Shown here: piece by piece, positions 34,823 through 46,700 of the stretch
Numbering within the stretch: the first letter of the stretch is position 1
Layout of the letters: each line of letters begins with the position of its first letter
NCBI GenBank assembly: GCA_947069175.1
Contig: CAMTDV010000013.1
Span: 17,375,412 to 17,439,411 of the forward strand
From: Scalesia atractyloides
Lineage: Eukaryota > Streptophyta > Magnoliopsida > Asterales > Asteraceae
Reading direction: 5' to 3'
DNA: 64,000 nt
Translations under genes and position numbers: made by a program
The notes under the pieces: generated by a model
What the model saw: only the letters and a program-made list of their open reading frames with translations
Databases searched by the model: none
Told to the model about the DNA's origin: nothing

Positions 34823-35891
34823 TAGAACCGAATCATAACATCAACCACACCCATGGCTGAAATGTTATGCATTATGGTAATTTTAATCTTGGCCTAAGTT
34901 CCTCAAATTATGGACTCTAATAGGTGTATTAGTACACATGAAAACATGACCAACATAGTGTCCATATGAGTGCTTTTAGACAAGACATACTTTCTTGCAA
35001 TATATACACTTTCATACTATTTTAAACCCCTAGCCTAACTTATTACTGAACTCCATAACTCACACACCTTCGTTTTCCCCTTGTAGGGTGACCTCGGTGT
35101 TCTCGAAGTCTCAAGACTCTTCACTCACGTTTTGGAAGTTTTTGCCAAACCGTGAGTATACATGACCCCATTTTTCTTTAAGTACACTTTTGTGGTGCAA
35201 TATATATACATATCAAACTTGCACATACACAAACATTCACATGATTCAAACAAACAAATCCATACATACATGCTTAATACGTTATACACTAGGATACTTG
35301 TATGCTAGAATCCATTCTGCACAAATATTTGTCATTAACTTCATGAGAAAACCTTAACGTGTATAGCGGTATAGGAGTAGCACACCCCCCGTTGATGGAT
35401 CATTGTTAAGTATTCAATCGTAAACGGTTTCGTCGCTTTGGTGACGAGATTACGCTAGTGGAAAACTTTGGTTTGACATTTATGTGTTGTATGCTAACTT
35501 ATGTTAAGTTATGCCTTAGTATATCGATATTGCCATGTGGATTGTTTTAAACTTTTATACGTATACTAATAAACCAAACTTGTATGCTCACCAATGCTTT
35601 ATGTGTTGACCGTTACTTTAATATATATTGCAAGAGTATGATGATGCGTTGAAAAGAAATCTAGTAGGATGGACTAGATCACACTTATTTTAAATTAGGT
35701 TTTGTTGTTTAGTTGTTACGTTCTAAATGTCGTTGTTTGCTTCCAAACAATGTATTCGAATCTTTTGAAATGAAATGAAATAAAAGTTATTATTTAAATT
35801 ATTGTCACAAGTTAGTGGTTGTGATGTCTCTTGCAATCTCGTTTTCGTGTCACTCTGATGTTTCCGCCATCGGTTAGGGTGTAGCATTCCT

Positions 35892-36535
35892 GTTCTCCAT
35901 CAATAGCGCCCCCTTTGTTTAAGACCTCCACCTCCACCTCTGCACATACTACCGGTCGTGTAAGAAGGGACCAAGTGTATATTCCCTGAAAGCGACGTCT
36001 GGCCAAAAGCCCACCAGCCCACAATCTTCTCCAAATCCTTCGACTATAAATACGTGCCTCCTCCAAAGGTTTAACCGTTAAGAATCCAGTTTCTCACTCT
36101 CTCACTCTTAACACACACATTGCTTTATTCCTTTTAAAGAGATTATGTATTCTCACGCCGAGGGTGGTTACGAGAAGAACTCCCCACCTCTCATTCTCGT
36201 AACGAGCTCACGGTGTTATGTTTTGCACATTACTCTCAAGACTATATCGGTTGTTTGATTAACAAAGAGATTAAGGATTAACACCCCTATTGAGACCACC
36301 TATTAGGTTCTATCCCCCCCGGGATTATAAGTGATTTTTCTTCCTTATTTAATCTTAAACATTTACATACTTTTAGCACCTCTCAAATCTAATCTTTAAA
36401 TAAAACAATTGGTTGATCAACAATTTTATGATATAAATTATGGCAAAATGGTTATTCAATGAAAAAACTTAAGATATATTATTTCTTTCATAAAAAAATA
36501 TATCCTTCTTTTTTTTGAGAACATTAAGAACAGTC
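35892..36535 (+). other. Possible further LTR fragment
   Basis: A TATA-like CTATAAATACG near 36044, followed by 'ctcactctctcactcttaac' and a motif 'tctcacgccgagggtggtta', looks like the transcribed part of an LTR. A related 'tttcacaccggagtgtggtc' occurs near 53870. Ends were not found. Confidence 0.35.
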
Positions 36536-36539
36536 AAAG

Positions 36540-37330
36540 CTCCTACCAAACAGTAATGCTGACAACAACAACTACAACATATTTACATTATATCAAATTT
36601 GCACCAATTGTCCCACGAAACAGACTTAAACTTCGATCTATTTTCAGCTATAGATATCCAAGAGACTTAATACTCATGATAATATCATCAACCTTGATCT
36701 CCTTGTTCAAGAAAATCTTCTTATTTCTCGTCTTCCATATGCACCAACACGCTACATTAGCAATCCCATGAAAAACCTCCTTACTTTAGCCTTCTTGCTA
36801 AAATTCATATGGTTATGAGCCTCCATCAGATCTCTAAATTAGAACGTGAACACCTGAGAGATGTTACACCAAGAGCAAATACCTTGCTATACCACCGTCG
36901 CCGCCCTACATGCCGTTAATATATACTCCCTGACTTCATAATCAACCTCACAAAATGTGCCCCCTAGAGAATTCACAATTATGTTCCTTCTTCTAAAAGC
37001 ATCCACCGTCGGGATCCTATCCATTTCTACCCATCATGCAAAAATATTATACATTTTTGACACCCATTTACTCATTCTATAGCATTCTTCATAATTGTGT
37101 CTATTTTTTTTTGCAACAACCTTTTTACTGATCCAACCGATAATAGGCCTTCAATAAATCTCTACCGAATCAAGCATCCCAACCAACCTATTCCATTCAG
37201 TCGTTTCCTCATAGGATACTATAGGGTGTCTCCATCTCCATTTCCACATCACCATTTGGCCCACTTTGTCAAAACAATCCCTAATCATGCACGAGAAAGA
37301 GAATCAATTTGCCATTGTTGACTTTTACAT
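36540..37330 (-). pseudogene. Remnant of a LINE reverse-transcriptase C-terminus
   Basis: On the minus strand, 36770-36600 translates with stops to segments such as CIWKTRNKKIFLN and VDDIIMSIKSLGYL. These resemble the C-terminal zinc-binding region of plant LINE ORF2 proteins (WWIWKxRN...DII..IKSLGYLW pattern known from the family). Several stops and frame changes make it a pseudogene. The upstream part to about 37330 is probably the same element but too decayed to translate. Confidence 0.5.
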
Positions 37331-37431
37331 TAAAATTTCAGTTCAACTAACTTTTTTAATGCCAAATGACTTTTGTACATTTTATTTAATGAAGTTAATA
37401 CCATAAAATCGATGTTTTTAACTATTACAAT

Positions 37432-38282
37432 TAGGGTTGCAAATGAACCGAACGAACATGAACAAGACTTTGTTCGTACTCGTTTTTTAAGAAATATACT
37501 TGTTCATGAACTATTCATGAACACTTATCAAGATTTTATGTTCGTGTTCGTTTGTTAAGCAAATGAACTTGTTCGTGTTCGTTTGTTAATTTTAGGCAAC
37601 AGACGAAAATGAACGTTGATAAACAAAAATGAGCATAAACTAATGTTCATGAACACATATGAAAACAAATGAACACAAACAAGCGTTCCTGAACAAAATA
37701 TATAAGAGCATTCACATCCTATCCATTGAATTTTGAGAGAGAGGTTTTTATATTATAAAAAGTTGTTGTGAGTGGAGGAGAGAGAAAATGTTACTGTTCA
37801 TCAGTATATTTGAGGGACACTGTTCACTCTCTATAATTTTCTAATATATTTTAAAAGTAATTGTGAGTGGGGGTGAGAGAAAAGGTAATGATAAAGGTAT
37901 AAAAATATATTATTTAATTAGAAGAAGAGAGAAATTGTAATTGTTTTTAGTGTAATTATAAGGTAGAAAATGATGAATAAAATATGAATGCTCTAATTCA
38001 GTAACACTTATTAAATATTTTATTTTGTCGTAATTTTGAATTATTCAAATAAAATGTAAAAACTAAAAACAATAAAGAAACATCGAACACAAACGAACAT
38101 ATTTCCGAACGTTTACGAGCATAAATGAACGAATGCGACCTCTGTTTATGTTCCTTCATTTAAAAAACAAACGAAATATCTTGTTCGAGTTCGTTTTTTT
38201 AATAAATGAACGAACACAAACAAACTTTCCGCCAAACAGTTCACAAACTGTTCACTGAACGTTTAGTTCATTTGCAGCCCTA
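37432..38282. mobile_element. hAT-type MITE with nested MITE
   Basis: Ends TAGGGTTGCAAATGAAC and GTTCATTTGCAGCCCTA are inverted repeats. 8-bp flanks ATTACAAT (37424-37431) and ATTACAAC (38283-38290) agree at seven of eight. The body is rich in 'gttcgtgttcgtttgttaa' blocks. A second element sits inside at 37706-37993. Confidence 0.85.
37706..37993. mobile_element. Tourist-like MITE nested in hAT MITE
   Basis: 288 bp with ends GAGCATTCACAT and complement ATGAATGCTC, flanked by TAA on both sides (37703-37705, 37994-37996). A 3-bp TAA/TTA duplication is typical of PIF/Harbinger-derived MITEs. Internal 'gtgagtgg(a/g)gg(a/t)gagagaaaa' blocks repeat. Confidence 0.75.
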
Positions 38283-38399
38283 ATTACAACCGTCTTTTAT
38301 TTTTATTGTTTAATGTTTAATGGTCTTACATATGATTGTCATTAAATGGAACCAATGCTCTTACATTTAAACCCACTAAATGAATGTGTACATATGTTA

Positions 38400-40214
38400 G
38401 GGTGAGGGGGTGCATGCCTAACCCCTTTAGGCAAAGTTTTCTCTCATTCAAATTGAATTGTGTCATGTCATGTGCCTAAACTTTTTGCCTATTACTTAAA
38501 AATCACAAGGGATGCATGCCTAATTGAGTTTAGTCAAACCAATTTTTTTTAAACTTACATTAAATTAAAAACAAGAAAAACATTACACTAAATTAAAAAT
38601 AAAATAAAAAAACATTACACTAAACTAAAATAAAATAAAAAAAACATTACAATAATTAAACAAATTAACTACTCTTTGTCGGAATCCACCAATAGGTGTG
38701 GTAAATCCATTCTTCCGAGATGCTCAACGAGATCATGTTTTAGTCCCCAATGCGTATCTTCTTTCATAAGTTCGTCTAAGACACTGTCATCGAGTGCGGG
38801 CTCGACTTGAGGATCCCTGATGTGTACCGGTGCTATGGCGTTTCCGTCGTCTTTTAAAATCATGTGTAAAATAATACAAGTATACACGACGGACCTAATT
38901 TTTTTCACACTCTTAGCACGCATTGGCCGATTCATTATACCCCATTTTGAATTCAAAACACCAAAAGCCTGTTCCACGTCTTTTCTTGGCCCCTCATGTT
39001 GTTTCTTGAACTTTTTTTCGTTTATGTCTTGAGGATATGGATATGATTTGACAAACACGGACCATGTAGGGTATATTCCATCCACGAGATAGTAACCACG
39101 TTTGTATAAGTGGTTGTTAACGTAAAATGGACATTTTGGCGCTGTTCCATTCCGTTCAGTTTGAAATAATGGAGATTGTTGAAGCACGTTTATGTCGTTT
39201 TGTGCACCTGGTGTACCGCAAAAGACATGCCAAACCCACAAATCTTGAGAGGCCAACGCTTCGAGCATAATCGTAGGGTAACGGTGATCACCTCTCATAT
39301 ATTGGCCACGAAACGCTGTGGGACACGATCTCCATACGAAATGGGTGCAATCAAGGCTACCTACCATACCAGGAAGGTGATGTTTATCCTCATGAGCTTG
39401 GTACAAAAGCGCCATGCCGTGGCTTGTTGGCCTACGTAAGAACTCAAGAGCGTATATTTTACATACCGTTTCGCAGAAATACTGTAGACACTCACGGGAA
39501 GTCCTTTCGGCCATATGTAAATACTCGTCGTTCTCGTCTGGAGTGTTACCGGTTGCAAGTTGTTTAATAGTCGATGTAACTTTTTGCAACGGGGTAAAAC
39601 TCTTCTTCGTCCTCGCATCTACGCCCTCTTTAAACCACGAGTTATTCGCTTCCACGTCACTCACAATTTTTAGAAACAAACTTTTTGACATACGGAACCG
39701 GAAAATTTCTTCGTTATATTTCGGTTCCTCGACAAAATAATCCGCCATAAGGATTTCGTGCCCACTCTCACGACAACGACTAATGTAACATTTCTTACTA
39801 GATGTGCCCGTGTCTTGTAGTTCGGCTTCGTCGATTTGAGTTTTTGGAAAAAGCTTATGCTACTATCAGATGAATCGCTGCTATCAGGTAGGAATATAAT
39901 AGGTATTTCTTCCACCATTTTTATAAAAAAACAGAATAGAGTTGGAGTAATGAGAATGTGGGTTAATGTGAATTTGTTTAAAATGTGTATGGTTTATATA
40001 GGTTTATAAAAAAAAAACTTTTTTTAATTCAAACGGTAATATTATCGTTGAATCACACCAAAGAAGTCAAACATTTAATGCCTCTTTATCCATTTCATAT
40101 CGGCAAACATACACCGATTTTATATACTTTCGGCACGGCAAATTAGGTGGCGGTGGAGTCGCCTATCGGCAAACGATTTGCCGATTTCTTTTCCCGCATG
40201 CACCCCGTGAGGCC
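38400..40214 (-). mobile_element. PIF/Harbinger DNA transposon
   Basis: 1815 bp flanked by TTA (38397-38399 and 40215-40217), the standard 3-bp Harbinger TSD. The ends are imperfect inverted repeats, GGGTGAGGGGGTGCATGC on the left and the complement GGCCTCACGGGGTGCATGC on the right. The single gene inside is a DDE transposase on the minus strand. A second, Myb-like ORF usual for autonomous members is not visible, so mobility may need a helper. Its first copy date cannot be judged from one element. Confidence 0.9.
38669..39918 (-). CDS. Harbinger-type (HARBI1/ALP1-like) DDE transposase, one frameshift near N-terminus
   Basis: The family cuts and pastes DNA at TTA/TAA targets with an RNase H-fold nuclease; host relatives (HARBI1, ALP1) have lost this activity. 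An uninterrupted frame from 39748 to 38669 gives 359 residues. Counted from that ATG, catalytic candidates are Asp133 (SLDCTH), Asp223 (YLVDGIYP) and Glu259 (DVEQAFG), with the NDINVL motif at 184-189 between. Upstream, a frame from ATG 39918 (MVEEIPIIFLPDSS, Ser/Asp-rich) enters the main frame if one base is added in the T5 run near 39852-39856. The intervening sequence then reads without stops. So the true start is probably 39918 and the gene is either intact or broken by one base. The DDE residues are all present, so activity is plausible. Confidence 0.88.
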
Positions 40215-40217
40215 TTA

Positions 40218-41675
40218 CATCATAAACATTTATTTTACATTAACTAGTGGGAAGACAATGCCGATTCTAAAGCTGGTGGATCTCATAAAGGAGAGTCGTT
40301 TCTATGGATTAAAAATAGAGTGTTGTGTAATAACGTCGAATGGGTTAACTAGGTAGATTTCAACATTATGGCAGTCTTGTAATTTGTTTCTTTTGTTTAT
40401 TCTGTTTTCCTAGCTTCTATATTTATACATAATGGATGTTGTTAAAAAGATTCTATATTTATATATAGTGGATGTTGTTAAAAAAATAAAATAGTTTACA
40501 TTAACCATAGATGAACATAACATTTTCAAAGTTTAGCCCAAGTTTTGATAAAATAAACGTACAGTATTTGCCTTCTCTAATATATATAAATTAATAATAT
40601 ATTTTATCTCATATTTTCTACGTAAGAATATTGATGTGCATATTTTATTTGATACGAAAAAGGTATATCATGTCTTATTAAGAAAAATCAACGGGCAATG
40701 CCTATGATAGTGACCCACTAACCCCTCAATACTTTTAGCTGTCTTTGTTACATTTGTTAAATAATCATGCACCTACCAATCAAACTATATCTTTTAATTT
40801 AAAGTACTTAAATATCTCGTTGTAATATTTTCAAATACAAGAAAAATATAGATACCATAACAACATTTATAAATAACAATAAGTTTCATCCAACATTTTG
40901 TTAGAAATTAAATATATTGCTTCATTCGACTACTAAATATTTGTATTAACTTCACATACTATTTTATTGACATGTTTAATTATGCATTTAATTTTAAAAC
41001 TCTAAGAATCAATACAAAGTTACAAATAATAATAATACATACTAGTAAATAGGGGCATACACAAGCCGAACTAAGTTTATTTACACTCTAGCTCAACTCG
41101 TTTAACTAAGAAAGCTCATACCTGACTTGTTTCAAGTTTCATGTTTATACCAAGGGCTCGACTCATTAATAGTTTTTCAATCTTGAACTCATTTGTATAT
41201 AATTTCTTAATTATTTTTACAATTTATTTATATTTACATACCTATAAAGCTATTATATATATATATTATTTATTATCAATACTAATGTACTATGTATACA
41301 AAAATATATGTTATTATGTTATTTTTATCATAACTTTGCTCATATAATATTTATTATGTAATTATAAAAAAATACAAATTATTTTACTTTTATGTGTAAT
41401 AGGATATGGATCACAAACTTGGTAAAACTCCATATGTGAATGTTAGGCTCGATCGTTTACTAAATAAGCTCCATTTTAAACTCAAACTCAGATTCTAGTT
41501 TGTTTAATCTCACCTTGATTCGTGTTATAAATGAATTGATTTCAAGCCGCTCACAAGCAACTCAACTCTTTTACAACTTTACTAGTAAATTATATATAAT
41601 ATAAACGAAGAGAAGATGAATAGTGTTGTATAATATATAATGTATGTTTTACAAGTTCATTATTTTTTGTCCTTT
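40218..41675. other. AT-rich intergenic region
   Basis: No gene supported. A 50-bp duplication around 'ttctatatttatacataatggatgttgttaaaaa' is near 40416-40490. 41050-41600 contains a decayed hAT-like block ('aataggggcatacacaagcc'). Confidence 0.45.
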
Positions 41676-41679
41676 ATTC

Positions 41680-42191
41680 TATTTCGACATTTAGTGTAAA
41701 CTTTTTCATTAACAACCCATGTAGTTTAACTGTTATATTTTTTTCTTTTACTTTAACCGAATTACTTTTCTACCTCTAAATAGTTTTTTAACGAACACGT
41801 TAATACCGTTTTAGACATATTTTTATTTTTCTTTGCTACAATGAGTGTGGCAAAGGTTTTTTTAGTTTAATATCTTTTAACGAATACACCGATACTCTTT
41901 TGAACATAACTCTTAACTTTTTTTTCTTTGCTATAACGAGCGCGCCGAAACTAACGAAGTTTCTATCATTTTCTTTTTGTTTACCTTATTTTTACCTTTG
42001 TTGTTTACTATATCGTTTTACCTTTTGTTATTATTTTGATGTTCAGAGCCGAGTTACAACCCAAATAGCATAACCCATTAATATATCATTTTAATTAATT
42101 TTACAAATTTATTTATCGGTTGTCATTGTGTGTTATACGTTCTGAATTCCAACCGCGTCTCTGTACAACGCGCGGGTAACAACGAGCCTAG
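41680..42191 (+). mobile_element. Helitron 3' region (copy 2)
   Basis: Related to 29227-29770 throughout. It ends in 'tacaacgcgcgggtaacaacgagcCTAG' at 42191 followed by T. The terminal hairpin is weaker here (CTGTACAACGCGCGGG). No coding capacity; 5' end not found. Confidence 0.58.
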
Positions 42192-42373
42192 TTAAATTAA
42201 AATTTTAAAACATTAAAAGTATTAATAATAATAACTATATTAAGAGAATAAAGTGCCTTTGGGACCACTTATTACAAGTAATATTTGTATATTCTGTGTT
42301 AGTTGTGGATGATAAGGAATTAGGACAAACTTTACAAGATTATTTAATATGAGTAAATAATCTAAGTTATTCA

Positions 42374-42382
42374 CTATAAATA
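42374..42382 (+). promoter_or_regulatory. Probable TATA box of the IQD gene
   Basis: CTATAAATA, 1.4 kb before the IQD ATG. A GA-rich leader (42485-42520) with short upstream ATGs at 42538 and 42553 follows, then an intron-like stretch up to about 43770. Start of transcription is inferred. Confidence 0.4.
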
Positions 42383-42743
42383 AACAGTTTATTTAAAAAA
42401 AGACAGATAAATTAAATAACCAGTCACCTTTAAATAGGAGAATGTGAGTGAAGCTGAATACAGATATACATACACACTATATAGTGAGAGAAAGTAGAGA
42501 GAGAGTAGAGAGAGAGAGAAGCACAGCACAGGGGTCCATGTTCCTCAACCGCATGACATCTACTTCAAGGTACCATCTCTTCTTCATCATCATCATCTTC
42601 ACCGTTATTCAATTTGGATTATTATTCGATCTCATTTTCCTCTTCAATTGTAGTTTGCTTGCAGCACTCGCAAGTTAGGGTTCCGATAGTCTATTGTTTT
42701 CAGGTACATCTCCAGATCTGAAGTAAATTCATCTCAAAACCTT

Positions 42744-43330
42744 GCTTATAGTGTAGTTTTTATGATAATTAGGTTTTAGATATCCAGATCTCGGATAGAT
42801 CACTTGACGTTTATAGAATTTGCAGTTAATTGATAGTGATTTTGTGTGTGGTGTATGCAATTGGTTTATAACTGTTACTCATGCTAATTTGTTATCTACA
42901 CTTTACCTAGCTTATAGTGTAGTTCTTATGATAATTATGTTTTGGATATACAGATCTCTCATAGTTCACTTGACATTTAGAGAATTTGTAGTTAATAGAT
43001 AGTGATTTTGTGTATAGTGTTTGCAATTGGTGTATTGCTGTTACTCATGCTATTTTGTTAAGTTGTCATCTACATTATACCTAGCTTATAGTGTAGTTTT
43101 TTCTGATGATTATGTTTTGGATATGCAGATCTTGCATTGGTGACCTGACATTTATAGGATCTGTAGTTAGTTGATGATAATTTTGTGTGTGGTGTTTGCA
43201 GTTTGTTTTTAAGTGCTACTCATGCTATTTACATAGTACTGAATTGCAGGTGTTTGCAATTGGTTTATTATTGTTACTAATGCTATTTTGTTAAGTTGTT
43301 ATTTACAATTTTACATAGTACTGAATGGAA
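42744..43330. repeat. Tandem repeats (period 166-174) in the IQD 5' UTR intron
   Basis: Units beginning 'gcttatagtgtagtt' start at 42744, 42910 and 43084, with a partial fourth. Each includes 'gatatnnagatct', 'cacttgac(a/g)ttta' and 'tgtttgcaattggt' blocks. Confidence 0.85.
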
Positions 43331-43778
43331 ATTGATTGTATTTCAGAGAGATGGTTCATTTTTCATCGCTCAGATTTGTTTATATATCTTTTTAGTAGAT
43401 CCAGTTGTAGCTGGAAATGCGTAGATTCTGTTTTCCTTTATCGGTAGTGTGACCAGTTAAATTCTATATGTTTAACAAATGTTATAAACTTAATTTGAAC
43501 ATATTATGTAATTTTAACATTGTGCAATGTGATTCTTTTGATAAAGATGGTTTATGATATGTAACAGAACTGGAACTTAGCATCAGGATGATTAATGTTC
43601 AAACGTTAATATTCAGGGAAAATTAAATCGAATTTAAACAACGATCCTCTATGAATTAGGACGCTTAATGTTCAATTTTAAGTCTGTCTATGTAAGAATG
43701 GTAGATTATTCATTTATACTTGTGTCTAAGGTTTCATTCCAGTTTTATTGAGAGTTCTCTGAAGTTACTAACGTGACA

Positions 43779-46700
43779 ATGGGGAAATCTCCTGGAAAGT
43801 GGATCAAGACTGTGCTTTTTGGGAAGAAGTCATCAAAATCTAATCTCTCGAAAGTAAGGAAAAAAACTATATATTATTGTGATTGACAAATTAAGCAATG
43901 AATTAATCCCGATACTGTACTATTACTTGAAGGATGCTACCTCAGAAATTAAGGTATCTGGTAAGGCAACATCAGTGGGTTTCGGCACTGATTCTATGGT
44001 TATCTCTAGCCCAGTGCGTCCCGTTACTTCTTCAATCGGAGAGCTTACAGAACTAGAGAAGAGTTCTAGTGCCAGCCTAATGCCCGATACAGCTGAAGAT
44101 TCAAGAATTACTGTGGAACCGAATGCGTCATATGGTGAGGATAAAATCAAGCTAGAGCAAGCTGCCACAAAAGCACAGGCTACTTTCAGGGGCTATTTGG
44201 TAATATTATTATTGAGCTTGATTTCTTTATTTTCGTTGGAGTATGCTGAATGTTTACGGTTTGTTTAAGTTGTTAACTTTATGTTATTATCAAAATTCGT
44301 CAGCAATTCATAATACACCGAGTGATAATATAATGTAGCAATTTTTTTTGAGAACACATTAGAGCACTTAAGCTGCATTGTAGGGGATGGCCTTCTCTCT
44401 AACAGCACCTTTATATCGTAAACAATTTCCTGTTTTTTTAGATCTTTATTTTGTGGTTTTGGGGCCTAATTAAAAATGAGTTTGCTTGGCTTGAGGCAGC
44501 TAGTTAATGGTGCAATTAGATAAAATTGACAAAATAAGGATCTAAAGTTTCAGGTGCTACATTTGCACATTGTTCGTCACGTTAAAACTGGCGTTTACAT
44601 GCGTCTCATCTTGTTATATTACTTCCATTCTTCGCATAGTTATGCGATATCATGTCATGCCTTAAAATTGTGTTTTTGACATTATTTATTCTTTTGTATT
44701 TTATAGGCTAACATATATTAATCGTATGTGTAGGCCCGAAGAGCATTTCGGGCTCTCAAGGGTATCATAAGGCTTCAAGCTTTAGTTCGTGGCCACTTAG
44801 TTAGGAGACAGGCTGTTGTTACTTTGAGATGCATGCGCACGATTATCGAGTTCCAGGCGTTGACTCGTGGCCGAATGGTCAGACTTACTAATGGTCGACT
44901 GCTTAAAAATTACACCTCAACAGCATTTGAGGTAATTCCCTCTTCTTTATTATCTTCAATTAGTTGATGTTGACTATTGTATTTACTGACTTTGACTTTT
45001 TCCGATGCTTGTTTTCTAGGATAAGAAACCTTCAAACTTGCTTGTAACATCCCTCCGAGTAGAGAAGTTATCAACAAATGTGTTCGCCACTAAGGTATTA
45101 TGTCATTTAAATATAGAGTAAAGTACACGGATGGTCCCTGTGGTTTACCAAATTTTTTGGATTTGGTTCCTAGCTATTCATAAGTACACAGATGGTCCCT
45201 GTGGTTTGCAGTTTGTAACGCATTTAGTCCCCAACCAACAAATCTAAAAGTTTTAGCATGTCCAAGTTAGGGACTAAATGCGTTACAAAGTGCAAACCAT
45301 AGAGACCATCCATGTACTTCTGGAAAAACTTGGGGACTAAATGCGTTGTAAAGTGCAAACCACATGGACGATTTACGATCCATGTACTTTTGGAAAGCTA
45401 GGGACCAAATCCAAAATTTTGGTAAACCACAGGGACCTTTCGTGTACTTTACTCTTTTAATATATCAGTATCATTCATTACATGTCTACATTCCGAGAAG
45501 TTGACCGGTGCGTTATTCCTTAATTTAGCTTGTTGCTTCATCTCGTACTACGATGCTGTTAAGAATTCAATACGAACCAACGGACCCAAATTCAGTAACG
45601 AGCTGGCTCACGCGTTGGTCATCTACTAACTTCTGGGGCCCACTACCCCAGCCGAAAAAACCGCTTGATGCAAAGCCTAAAAGAAAGCAAACTAAATTAC
45701 AGACTGAAGAAACTGACAATGGAACCGCGAGGCCAAAAAGAAGCGTTCGCAGAGCAAATAATGATAACAGTCTTCATAATGAAAACGAAAAGTCCAAGCG
45801 CACTGTGAGAAAAGTCAACCACCAAGCTAACGCTGGTCAAGAACAATCTCTTACTGAACTTGAGAAAGTCAAACGTAATTTACGCAAAATATCTGTTTCC
45901 ACCTCTGGAGCTCCTGAGAAATCAGAACTCGACACTGAAAAAACTTCACCCGGTTTAAATAAAGTATCAAGCTCTGCTATTTCAGAGATTTTGGAGAAAA
46001 ACAACGGTTCGATAAACGATTCTTCCGCTGAAAGTGTTAAACCGCCAGAGCCAGAAGAATCTCCGGTTCAACCACCTGAACCAGAAGAATCTCCGTTTCA
46101 ACCTCCCGAGGACAAAGACAAACCACTTGATCAACCTGACATCGAGCCACCGTCCCTAGAAGCCATACGAAGCTAGAAACTGAATCGCCTGCAAAGGGTG
46201 AGTCAAACGGGAAGGAAAATCAGAAAGCGAGAAGAAGAAAGTCGTTACCAGCAAAGCAAGAACACCATGAGACTGTTGTATCACCGAGCACACCCACCTT
46301 GCCAAGCTACATGGCGGCCACCGAGTCAGCAAAGGCCAAACTTAGGGCACAAGCAGCAGCAAAGGCGGCAGAAGAAGGCGGTGAAAACGGTTTCACCAGG
46401 CGGCAGTCTCTACCATCCTCCACTGATAAACCGAACTTGGCTTCACCACGTGTTCAGAAGCCGTTGCAAGCCAATGGCAAAGGAGGGACTAGACTTAACA
46501 AACCCCAATTATCTCCTAAAGACGGTAAGCAAACCAATTGCTATATATATTTACAGGTAAATTACACTTTTCGTCCTTTATGTGTATACCAAATTTCAGT
46601 GAATGTCCATTACCTTTTAAAATGTCAGGAATCATCCTTTATGTTTAAAAAACCTTGCACTATTTGTCCTTTGACACTAACCCAATTAAATTTTTAGTTA

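Larger units (their letters stand above)
30182..35886 (+). mobile_element. Solo LTR of family A, interrupted by a second solo LTR
   Basis: It starts TGTAACAATCTC at 30182 and ends GGTTAGGGTGTAGCA at 35886. Flanks TTCCA (30177-30181) and TTCCT (35887-35891) agree at four of five bases, so they are probably a TSD. The terminal block matches the family A LTR at 2476. No primer binding site follows, and no second LTR is present, hence a solo LTR. Without the insertion at 30663-33706 its length is about 2.66 kb. A TATA box (TTATAAATTA) is at 33786-33795, and an AT/GT microsatellite at about 34765-34820. Confidence 0.75.

Noticed and set aside
42448..42678. Small protein gene upstream of IQD
   Set aside because: A GA-rich leader with short upstream ATGs explains it better. 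No conserved peptide was recognised; at most it is an upstream ORF.
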